Positions 1 through 5,312 of a DNA stretch of 5,377 nucleotides are shown piece by piece. The notes under the pieces are model-generated. The model saw nothing but the letters and a program-made list of their open reading frames with translations. It was not told the origin of the DNA and ran no database searches. The stretch lies in NCBI GenBank assembly GCA_050050615.1, contig JASFTV010000261.1, positions 1-5,377 of the forward strand, in the 5' to 3' direction. Positions within the stretch are counted from its first letter, which is position 1, and each line of letters begins with the position of its first letter. The stretch comes from JASFTV01 sp050050615. Its GTDB lineage: Bacteria > Desulfobacterota > DSM-4660 > Desulfatiglandales > HGW-15. The position numbers were made by a program, and so were the translations under genes.

Positions 1-1
1 T

Positions 2-112
2 TTTTTTTACCAGTATCCTTCAGGATTTTCAGACAGGCTCACTGAACTGCTAGAGACGAAAATAGCGAAGATGGAAAAAGAAAAAGCATATGCGAGTAAA
101 TCGACTCAGTAA
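2..112 (+). CDS. 3' end of an unidentified protein-coding gene, truncated by the window edge
   Basis: A frame open from base 2 reads 36 codons to a TAA at 110-112. The peptide begins FFYQYPSGFSDRL and continues into a charged, probably helical tail (TELLETKIAKMEKEK, then AYASKSTQ). An amphipathic Glu/Lys helix ending in a short polar tail is typical of a real C-terminus, and codon use is unremarkable. The family cannot be named from so little. A recombinase or other mobile-element protein is conceivable because a tRNA-like fold follows at once, but that is only inference. The gene converges on the activator gene; the 127 bases between their stop codons hold only hairpins. The open frame is short enough to be chance, so confidence is moderate. 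Confidence 0.45.
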   Translation, partial: FFYQYPSGFSDRLTELLETKIAKMEKEKAYASKSTQ

Positions 113-176
113 ATGGGGGTCTGGCGTAAGCGACTAAGTGGTTCGATTCCACGGAAAATAGTTCCGCCCGCCATTT
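111..176 (+). other. Cloverleaf-like foldable element with a tRNA T-arm look-alike
   Basis: The outer stem pairs AAATGG (111-116) with CCATTT (171-176), extended by GGG (117-119) with CCC (167-169) across a bulged G170. Inside lie three arms. The first is GC-GTAA-GC at 124-131, a GNRA-type tetraloop, possibly flanked by GTC (119-121)/GAC (132-134), which would compete for G119. The second is GTGG-TTCGATT-CCAC at 138-152, with the stem closure and 7-nt TTCRANY loop of a tRNA T arm. The third is CGGAA-AATAG-TTCCG at 152-166, sharing C152. There is no anticodon arm, and the acceptor does not continue from the T arm as in a tRNA, so it is not an ordinary tRNA. It could be a small structured RNA, a transcript end, or a remnant attachment site. 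The strand is assumed from the upstream gene. Confidence 0.35.
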
Positions 177-197
177 CCTAATCTCCTTCGCCAGAAT

Positions 198-222
198 GCC
201 CCACGGCTTACCGCAGGGGGCC
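198..222 (-). terminator. GC-rich hairpin downstream of the activator gene, possible transcript end
   Basis: Read on the minus strand, about 20 bases past the activator stop, CCC-TG-CGG pairs with CCG-TG-GGG around a TAAG loop, with two G-T wobbles. No T-run follows on either strand, so it is not a canonical intrinsic terminator. It may protect the 3' end or stop transcription weakly. The GCCCCAC at 198-204 also has a perfect inverted partner, GTGGGGC, at 276-282 inside the coding sequence, so alternative pairing is possible. Confidence 0.3.
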
Positions 223-224
223 TC

Positions 225-244
225 ACTAATACGTTTGTATTAGT
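225..244. repeat. Perfect 8-bp inverted repeat spanning the activator stop codon
   Basis: ACTAATAC (225-232) and GTATTAGT (237-244) are exact reverse complements around a 4-base loop, GTTT. The TAA stop of the minus-strand gene (240-242) lies in the right arm. The stem is AT-rich and has no adjacent T-run, so termination is only one possible role; a 3'-end stability element or a protein-binding dyad would fit as well. Confidence 0.5.
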
Positions 245-2156
245 ATGTCACGGAAGGAAAAAGCTTTCGATCCGTGTGGGGCAGGAAAAGGGCCGCAATA
301 TATTCGTCCATGTAAGGCTGATAGGTGGAAAGTTCGATATTGGTCATGGACCTGGAGATGTTGATGCATTTTTCAAAGGCCTCTTCGGAAACAAGGGCCA
401 GGCGGGCACCTGCAAGCGAACTGTTTCCAATGAATTTGATTCTTTCGTGTGGAATGTCGGGTAAAAGTCCGATGGCGATCGCTTTTGGAATATTGAGATA
501 GTTCCCAAAACCGCCCGCCACATAAAAGGTCTCCAGCTGATCGAAAGAGAGCCCAATGTAGTCCACAAGCGATTTGATCGCTGCAAAAACGGATCCCTTT
601 GATTTCATCAGATTGTTGATGTCAGACTCCGTGAATACGATCGGTTCGCCAGTCTCTGTTTCGTCGGTCTGGGCAATGACATATTGGGGTACATCATCCT
701 CAAAGATTAATCGGGGATCGTTTCGATTGCGATCGAATTTCCCCTCCGATCCAATAATCTTATTTTTGACCAACTCATAGATACAGTCTATGAGACCGGA
801 GCCGCATATACCGCGAGGGCTTGCGTTGCCTATGGTCTGATAGGTTACTTCCCTGCCCTGAATTTCCACCTTCTCAATCGCCCCTCTTGTGGCCCGCATC
901 CCGGACCGGGTCCCTCCGCCCTCAAAGGAGGGGCCGGCTGAAGCAGAACAGCATACCAGCCATTCGTCATTCCCTATAGCTATTTCGCCGTTCGTTCCGA
1001 TGTCGATCAGCCCCTGCACTTGTGGGCGATCCGCTATGCCGGAGGCTACAATGCCCGCTACGATGTCTCCTCCGACATAGGAGGCCACGCTTGGAAGGGT
1101 TTCCAAGACGCCCCGGGGATTGATATGGATGCCGATCTCCTTTGCCAGGATCTGGGGATAGATATCGGCAGTGGGCACATAAGGCTCCAACCTGATGGTG
1201 CAGGGTGTAAGGGCGAGAAGAAAATGGCTCATGGTGGTGTTGCCGGCAGCTACGATAGCGGAGATGTCGTTACGAGAGAGGCGAGCCTTCTCCGTTAAGG
1301 ATTCGATCAAGCCATTGATGTTTTTTACGATCCCCTCGTGCAGGGGATGCAGCCCACCTTTGCCGCAGGCGTAAATCATCCTTGATATCACATCCTCTCC
1401 ATACTGGGACTGCATGTTATGGGTACCCTCTAAGGCAAGCACCCTTCCTGTTCTCAAGTCAACCAGTTGGGCTACCACTGTGGTGGTTCCCACATCAATG
1501 GCCAATCCGAAGTTTTCGCCGCTCGTATCTAAGGGTTCTATCTCTTGGATGCGATAGCGGCCTCTATCTTTGACGACTGTGGCTGTCACCTTCCAGTCAT
1601 GATCGCGAAGATTGTTGGAAAGGTTTTGAAGGCAATGCAGGGATATGTCATAGGAATGCCACCCAATTTTTCGTCGCAGTTCGCGGGAGACCCTTTCGAT
1701 GTCCGTGATGTTATCGTCGAGCGTGGGGGGTGGCAATTCAAGGAACGCCTTTCTTACCAGGGGCTTCAACGGATAGAAGGGATGTTCTGGGGGCTCCTGA
1801 GGCGAGACACCCCCTAGGGCATCAGAGGCTTCCGCCGCCTTATCGGTCATAATCTGCTCGCCCTCCAATCTGGACTCAGGTGGAATTTCCACCTCCAGAT
1901 TGCCCTGTATTTTCGTCTGGCAGGCCAGCACAAATCCCATATGGATCTCTTCTTGCGAGAAAAAAGCGGAAACATCTGCATCGGATTTGGCGTCACCTTT
2001 GATGATTCGTACGCGACACTCACCGCAGACGCCCTCTCCTCCGCAAAGGTTATTAATAAAGAGACCGGCCCGCTGAGCCGCCTCTGCAATGGTGCAGCCC
2101 TCCTTCACCTGAACAGGCTTTTTTTCGGGCAGAAAAGTGACCCGGTAATCTGTCAT
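240..2156 (-). CDS. Corrinoid-activating [2Fe-2S]/ASKHA protein (RACo/DUF4445 family)
   Basis: This 638-residue protein probably reduces inactive Co(II) corrinoid proteins to Co(I) using ATP and a low-potential electron, as RACo does for the corrinoid/iron-sulfur protein of the Wood-Ljungdahl pathway. Residues 1-100 form a plant-type ferredoxin domain whose cluster ligands are Cys38, 44, 47 and 79 (CGGEGVCGEC ... CQT). A variable, proline-rich linker (about 92-132) leads to a small middle domain (about 133-205). The large C-terminal domain is an ASKHA ATPase: DVGTTT (221-226, phosphate 1), GGDIVAG (362-368), DIGTNGE (385-391, phosphate 2), SAGPSFEGG (406-414) and VAGGFGNYLN (546-555, adenosine motif). 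Length and domain order match full RACo proteins. The start at 2156 is chosen over the in-frame GTG at 2171 because GAGGAG sits 7 bases before this ATG and overlaps the GTG region. No signal peptide is seen, so it is cytoplasmic. The target could equally be a methylamine, methanol or methoxyl corrinoid protein. No such partner lies in the window. Confidence 0.93.
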   Translation of the reverse strand: MTDYRVTFLPEKKPVQVKEGCTIAEAAQRAGLFINNLCGGEGVCGECRVRIIKGDAKSDADVSAFFSQEEIHMGFVLACQTKIQGNLEVEIPPESRLEGEQIMTDKAAEASDALGGVSPQEPPEHPFYPLKPLVRKAFLELPPPTLDDNITDIERVSRELRRKIGWHSYDISLHCLQNLSNNLRDHDWKVTATVVKDRGRYRIQEIEPLDTSGENFGLAIDVGTTTVVAQLVDLRTGRVLALEGTHNMQSQYGEDVISRMIYACGKGGLHPLHEGIVKNINGLIESLTEKARLSRNDISAIVAAGNTTMSHFLLALTPCTIRLEPYVPTADIYPQILAKEIGIHINPRGVLETLPSVASYVGGDIVAGIVASGIADRPQVQGLIDIGTNGEIAIGNDEWLVCCSASAGPSFEGGGTRSGMRATRGAIEKVEIQGREVTYQTIGNASPRGICGSGLIDCIYELVKNKIIGSEGKFDRNRNDPRLIFEDDVPQYVIAQTDETETGEPIVFTESDINNLMKSKGSVFAAIKSLVDYIGLSFDQLETFYVAGGFGNYLNIPKAIAIGLLPDIPHERIKFIGNSSLAGARLALVSEEAFEKCINISRSMTNIELSTYQPYMDEYIAALFLPHTDRKLFPSVTY

Positions 2157-2163
2157 GGCTCGT

Positions 2164-2169
2164 CTCCTC
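2164..2169 (-). promoter_or_regulatory. Ribosome binding site deciding the activator start
   Basis: On the minus strand GAGGAG is followed by a 7-base spacer and the ATG at 2156. The alternative GTG at 2171-2169 would place this motif inside the coding region and has no equivalent site at a good distance, so the ATG is preferred. Confidence 0.8.
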
Positions 2170-2202
2170 ACCCGGGCGAGATGGCACCCGTATCCCTGGT
2201 CG

Positions 2203-2217
2203 ATGACCCTGTGTCAT
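2203..2217. promoter_or_regulatory. Operator-like dyad ATGAC-N5-GTCAT upstream of the activator
   Basis: ATGAC (2203-2207) and GTCAT (2213-2217) are perfect inverted half-sites around CCTGT, 46 bases upstream of the activator ATG. The TGA-N7-TCA spacing is one base longer than that of classical CRP or FNR sites (TGA-N6-TCA), so those regulators are not proposed. It may be the site of an unknown regulator or a chance dyad. Confidence 0.3.
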
Positions 2218-2318
2218 AAAACTAACAATTTCATGCTAAGATGCAATTACACCGGCAATTTTCCGGGGCGGCTGGTTCCATTTTGCTCCAGTATGTGACG
2301 GAGGGGGAAGGATTTTTG

Positions 2319-2347
2319 TTGACGTACTATATGTTGGGTTTTATGAT
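2319..2347 (+). promoter_or_regulatory. Sigma70-type promoter of nrdJ
   Basis: TTGACG (2319-2324) and TATGAT (2342-2347) each match the consensus at five of six positions and are separated by exactly 17 bases. Transcription would begin near 2354-2356, giving a leader of about 155 nt. The promoter is overlapped by the two NrdR-box-like sites, consistent with control by repression. Confidence 0.75.
2324..2339 (+). promoter_or_regulatory. NrdR box 1 (promoter spacer)
   Basis: GTACTATATGTTGGGT resembles the NrdR-box consensus ACACTATATATAGTGT, keeping the ACTATAT core and the right-hand G/GT positions. It fills the spacer between the -35 and -10 elements, where bound repressor would block RNA polymerase. 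NrdR is the zinc-ribbon/ATP-cone repressor of ribonucleotide reductase genes in most bacteria. The gene for NrdR itself is not in this window. Confidence 0.7.
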
Positions 2348-2354
2348 ATAAGTC

Positions 2355-2370
2355 TGTCTATATACAATAC
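2355..2370 (+). promoter_or_regulatory. NrdR box 2 (transcription start region)
   Basis: TGTCTATATACAATAC (aligned core 2355-2370) keeps the CTATATA core of the NrdR consensus, with a weaker right half. Its CTATAT core begins 31 bp after that of box 1, three helical turns, which is the spacing characteristic of tandem NrdR boxes. It covers the predicted transcription start. The pairing and spacing make the call stronger than either site alone. Confidence 0.65.
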
Positions 2371-2444
2371 TTGTTCCGCATTTGGATAGGGAAAAAATCC
2401 CGAGTCATCGCCTGAACAAGATTGTGTCATTCATTCACCCAATC

Positions 2445-2472
2445 AAAGGGCTAGAAGTATTGCTCTTTTTTT
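2445..2472 (+). terminator. Terminator-like hairpin in the nrdJ leader, possible attenuator
   Basis: AAAGGGC (2445-2451) can pair with GCTCTTT (2462-2468), seven pairs including one G-T wobble, around a 10-nt loop. The T-run 2466-2472 overlaps and follows the stem, which is the layout of an intrinsic terminator. It lies between the nrdJ promoter and start codon. The stem is weak because only three pairs are G-C. It could attenuate nrdJ, or be incidental in AT-rich leader sequence. Confidence 0.3.
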
Positions 2473-2500
2473 GAATCTCTACTGAATAATCGCTTTTCTC

Positions 2501-2506
2501 AGGAGG
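2501..2506 (+). promoter_or_regulatory. Ribosome binding site of nrdJ
   Basis: A perfect AGGAGG is followed by a 6-base spacer and the ATG at 2513. This fixes the nrdJ start and suggests strong translation. Confidence 0.9.
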
Positions 2507-2512
2507 CGCTCC

Positions 2513-4999
2513 ATGGCTCAAGAGAGAAATATCCTGACTGAAGAAGAAACGCTGGATCTTGCATCCGGTCGATGGGATGATTACCGATTCTCCGATTTTC
2601 TGACCAGAATGAACCCCATCAACACGGATCAAGCCATGGACATCAGCCGATCTCTCAGGGAAGAGATCGCCAAAATGGAGCTCCAACGGATCACCATTCC
2701 CCTCCTTGAAAAGATTGTGGAAGATAAACTGCGGGAATATGGAATTACGAAGACTGACCCTGTGAAGCTGGACAGTTCCATGTTCATCAAGAAAGAGGGG
2801 CTGGTCCTCTCGCAGAACGCCAAAACCGTGCTTGAGAGAAGATACCTGAAGAAGGACGCCAGTGGAAAGGTTCAAGAAACCCCTGAGCAGATGTTCAGAA
2901 GGGTTGCAGAGCATATCGCCAAGGCGGAGAAAGCGTACGGTGAACAGAGCCACGTGAAATTGATGGCGGAACGTTTCTACCGGATGATGACAGAGTTCAA
3001 GTTCCTCCCAAACTCCCCGACCCTGATGAATGCCGGGCGAGAACTGGGTCAACTGGCCGCCTGCTTTGTCCTTCCCGTTGAGGACAGCATGGAAGGCATC
3101 TTTGACGCCCTGAAAAATGCAGCCCTGATCCATAAATCCGGGGGAGGCACAGGCTTTTCCTTTTCCCGGCTGAGGCCAAAGAACAGCAAGGTGGGGACGA
3201 CAGGAGGTATCGCCTCTGGCCCAGTCTCTTTCATGAAGATATTCAATACTGCCACTGAGCAGGTCAAACAGGGGGGCACCCGGAGAGGGGCCAATATGGC
3301 CGTCCTGAGGGTGGATCATCCCGATATTACGGAATTCATCAACTGCAAGAAAATTAACCGGAAGCTGAATAATTTTAACATCTCCGTCGGTGTGACGGAC
3401 GCCTTTATGAAGGCGATGAAGGAACAGAGGACTTACGACCTCATTGATCCCAGGGAACATCTAAAGGTACGGGAGCTGGATGCGATGGATGTATATCATG
3501 CTCTGGTGTACCATGCTTGGGAGAATGGTGATCCCGGGGTGATCTTCCTGGACAGGGTCAACCGCGATAATCCCACGCCCAGTCTTGGTGAGATTGAGAG
3601 TACGAACCCATGCGGGGAACAACCTCTCCTTCCCATGGAAGCGTGCAACTTGGGTTCCATCAACCTTGCCAAGTTTGTGAGTGAGAGAGACGGCGTGCCC
3701 TCCGTTGACTATAGCGGGCTGAAGGGGATTATCTGGACGGCTGTCCGGTTTCTGGATGACGTGATTGATATGTCCAAATACCCCCTCCCGGAAATAGAGC
3801 GAATGGCTAGAGGCAATCGTAAGATCGGCCTGGGCGTGATGGGTTTTGCGGACATGCTGTACCAATTGGAGATTCCATACAATTCCGATAGGGCCCTTGA
3901 TGTGGCGGAGAGGGTGATGGGATTCATCCAGAGGGAATCGCGTCAGGCTTCAAGGCGTCTGGCCGAGGAAAGGGGTGTTTTTGAAAATTATGACAAGAGT
4001 ATTTATAGGCAGATGGATAACTCTCGTTTCAGAAATGCCACAATCACGACCATTGCCCCTACAGGGACCTTGAGCATTATCGCCGAATGCTCGAGCGGCA
4101 TTGAACCTTTGTTTGCCATCAGTTTTGTCAGGCGGGTGATGGAAAACGATGAACTGGTGGAGACAAATCCTTATTTTGAAAAAGTTGCTCGGGACAGAGG
4201 GTTCTATTCCCCGGAACTCATGGATACCATAGCCCACGCCGGGAGCATCATGGAGATGGAGGGTGTCCCGGAAGATGTGAAGGAGGTTTTTGTAACAGCC
4301 CATGATGTGACACCTGAATGGCATGTACGGATGCAGGCCGCTTTCCAGAAGCATACGGACAATGCGGTTTCAAAAACGGTCAACCTGCCTCGGGATGCAA
4401 CGGTGGAGGATGTCTTAATGGTCTATAACCTGGCCTATGAGCTGGGATGTAAGGGTGTCACGATCTATCGCGATGGGAGCAAGGAGAATCAGGTCTTAAG
4501 CGTTGATGAAGCAGGAAAAGAGATTACCCCTCTTCTGATCGATGTAAGAGACCGCCCGGAGACATTGGATGGTTTCACGACCAAGGTGGTCACGGGCATG
4601 GGCAACCTCTACGTTACGGTCACAGAGTATGAAGGCAAACCATTCGAGATTTTTGCAACGATTGGTAAGTCCGGGAAGTCTACCATGGCGAAGACCGAGG
4701 CGATCGGTCGCTTGGTCTCCCTTGCTCTGCGCTCAGGCGTACCCGTGGACAAAATCGTGGAACAACTGAAAGGCATCTGTGGAGAGCATCCCGTGTTTCA
4801 GAAGGATGGCCTCATCCTTTCCATACCGGATGCCATCAGTCGTGTCCTGGAAAAAAGATATCTCAAGGATAAGCACGTTCACCGCCACAAGCATGAACAC
4901 AGCCTCCTGGGTGAGACCTGTCCGGAATGCGGACAGACGATCAGCTTCGAAGAGGGATGTATGACCTGCCACTTCTGTGGTTTTACCCAGTGCGGTTAG
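2513..4999 (+). CDS. nrdJ: Class II adenosylcobalamin-dependent ribonucleotide reductase
   Basis: This 828-residue cytoplasmic enzyme reduces ribonucleotides (probably diphosphates) to deoxyribonucleotides, using adenosylcobalamin to generate a thiyl radical without a separate radical subunit. A helical N-terminal extension (1-85) lacks a recognisable ATP-cone VxKRDG motif. The ten-stranded barrel core spans about 96-655. Expected catalytic residues are present: Cys367 in NPCGE (365-369) as the radical cysteine with Asn365 and Glu369, and Cys184 (AACF) with Cys378 (EACNLGS) as the redox pair. PTGT (516-519) is the substrate-phosphate loop. A TSCPD domain follows (about 686-782). The tail holds a His-rich stretch (His788, 790, 792, 794, 796) and a cysteine cluster (803, 806, 816, 819, 822, 827) typical of the NrdJ zinc-ribbon tail that re-reduces the active site. 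The start is set by AGGAGG six bases upstream. It appears monocistronic and NrdR-controlled. No frameshift or intein is seen. Confidence 0.97.
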   Translation: MAQERNILTEEETLDLASGRWDDYRFSDFLTRMNPINTDQAMDISRSLREEIAKMELQRITIPLLEKIVEDKLREYGITKTDPVKLDSSMFIKKEGLVLSQNAKTVLERRYLKKDASGKVQETPEQMFRRVAEHIAKAEKAYGEQSHVKLMAERFYRMMTEFKFLPNSPTLMNAGRELGQLAACFVLPVEDSMEGIFDALKNAALIHKSGGGTGFSFSRLRPKNSKVGTTGGIASGPVSFMKIFNTATEQVKQGGTRRGANMAVLRVDHPDITEFINCKKINRKLNNFNISVGVTDAFMKAMKEQRTYDLIDPREHLKVRELDAMDVYHALVYHAWENGDPGVIFLDRVNRDNPTPSLGEIESTNPCGEQPLLPMEACNLGSINLAKFVSERDGVPSVDYSGLKGIIWTAVRFLDDVIDMSKYPLPEIERMARGNRKIGLGVMGFADMLYQLEIPYNSDRALDVAERVMGFIQRESRQASRRLAEERGVFENYDKSIYRQMDNSRFRNATITTIAPTGTLSIIAECSSGIEPLFAISFVRRVMENDELVETNPYFEKVARDRGFYSPELMDTIAHAGSIMEMEGVPEDVKEVFVTAHDVTPEWHVRMQAAFQKHTDNAVSKTVNLPRDATVEDVLMVYNLAYELGCKGVTIYRDGSKENQVLSVDEAGKEITPLLIDVRDRPETLDGFTTKVVTGMGNLYVTVTEYEGKPFEIFATIGKSGKSTMAKTEAIGRLVSLALRSGVPVDKIVEQLKGICGEHPVFQKDGLILSIPDAISRVLEKRYLKDKHVHRHKHEHSLLGETCPECGQTISFEEGCMTCHFCGFTQCG

Positions 5000-5056
5000 A
5001 CTTTCCCCAGGCGTTTCAAGCCCTCACCAGCCAAATCTAACATCTGGCATGTCGAA

Positions 5057-5079
5057 ATAAAATCGTTACACGATTTTAT
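5057..5079 (+). terminator. Perfect 9-bp hairpin after nrdJ, possible terminator
   Basis: ATAAAATCG (5057-5065) and CGATTTTAT (5071-5079) are exact reverse complements around TTACA, 57 bases past the nrdJ stop. The right arm includes a TTTTAT tract, but no separate T-run follows, so it is an atypical terminator. It is the best candidate for the end of the nrdJ transcript. Confidence 0.4.
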
Positions 5080-5080
5080 C

Positions 5081-5093
5081 TAACGCGACGTTA
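5081..5093. repeat. Small inverted repeat TAACG-CGA-CGTTA
   Basis: TAACG (5081-5085) and CGTTA (5089-5093) form a perfect 5-bp stem with a 3-base loop, one base after the previous hairpin. Stacked as a pair they may form one 3'-end structure. Confidence 0.4.
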
Positions 5094-5124
5094 TCGCTCC
5101 CATGGCGAAAGGCCAAACATAGAG

Positions 5125-5159
5125 AAGCTGAAAGCTCAAAGCTTAAAGCTGAAAGCGAA
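5125..5159. repeat. Heptamer tandem repeat, AAGCTNA x 4 plus one degenerate unit
   Basis: Five consecutive 7-bp units read AAGCTGA, AAGCTCA, AAGCTTA, AAGCTGA and AAGCGAA. Only the sixth base varies among the first four. This is a short minisatellite-like array in non-coding DNA. Function is unknown; it may arise from slippage. The period of 7 does not match the helical repeat, which argues against a simple array of protein sites on one DNA face. Confidence 0.8.
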
Positions 5160-5194
5160 TAGCTCTTCTGAGCGCACAAAACACCGCATTTTCG

Positions 5195-5206
5195 CCTTAA
5201 TTAAGG
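5195..5206. repeat. 12-bp perfect palindrome CCTTAATTAAGG
   Basis: The sequence CCTTAATTAAGG equals its own reverse complement with no spacer. It lies between the heptamer array and the inverted-repeat element. It could bind a dimeric protein, but no regulator is assigned and no neighbouring promoter is evident. Confidence 0.5.
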
Positions 5207-5218
5207 ATATTAATTTCT

Positions 5219-5312
5219 AATTTGAATGTATCCCGTGGCCCCGCAAAGACGGGATCCCTGCCTCCCGCAGGCAAGTCCACTTCGTTCCGACAAGCAGCGG
5301 GGAATTCAAATT
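5219..5312. repeat. 94-bp element bounded by 9-bp inverted repeats, with internal hairpins
   Basis: AATTTGAAT (5219-5227) and ATTCAAATT (5304-5312) are exact inverted ends. Next to the right end, GCGGGG (5297-5302) complements CCCCGC (5239-5244). Internal hairpins are ATCCCGT/ACGGGAT (5230-5236 and 5249-5255) and CCTGC-CTCCC-GCAGG (5257-5271). The multi-hairpin layout resembles extragenic palindromic repeats or a very short MITE. No target-site duplication is evident and no copy is seen elsewhere in the window, so mobility is only inference. Confidence 0.45.

Larger units (their letters stand above)
2157..2512. other. Divergent intergenic region between the activator and nrdJ
   Basis: This 356-bp gene-free stretch carries the control signals of both genes. 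The left part, near the activator, holds its ribosome binding site, the ATGAC/GTCAT dyad (2203-2217) and a small CCGG-N7-CCGG inverted repeat (2252-2266). I found no convincing sigma70 promoter for the activator on the minus strand. The right part holds the nrdJ promoter, two NrdR-box-like sites and a leader of about 155 nt with small hairpins, including GGGA-AAAAA-TCCC at 2389-2401. I do not see a B12-box or cobalamin-riboswitch core. No ATG occurs in the nrdJ leader; the only small GTG frame looks non-coding. Confidence 0.7.

Noticed and set aside
344..2089. Several 60-92 codon frames on both strands within the activator gene
   Set aside because: All overlap a full-length, motif-complete coding sequence and show no independent start signals or domain features.
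2433..2483. Leader peptide starting at GTG in the nrdJ leader
   Set aside because: The short frame has no ribosome binding site and no run of regulatory codons.
2157..2512. Cobalamin riboswitch before either B12-related gene
   Set aside because: No B12-box or conserved riboswitch core was seen on either strand; a covariance search would be decisive.
2435..3460. 341-codon open frame on the minus strand opposite nrdJ
   Set aside because: It lies antisense to the catalytic core of an unmistakable nrdJ, has no recognisable family features, and is explained by the codon bias of the sense gene.
5035..5100. Integron attC-like site (TCTAAC ... GTTATCG)
   Set aside because: The right half does not fit the GTTRRRY core, and no integrase or cassette structure is present.
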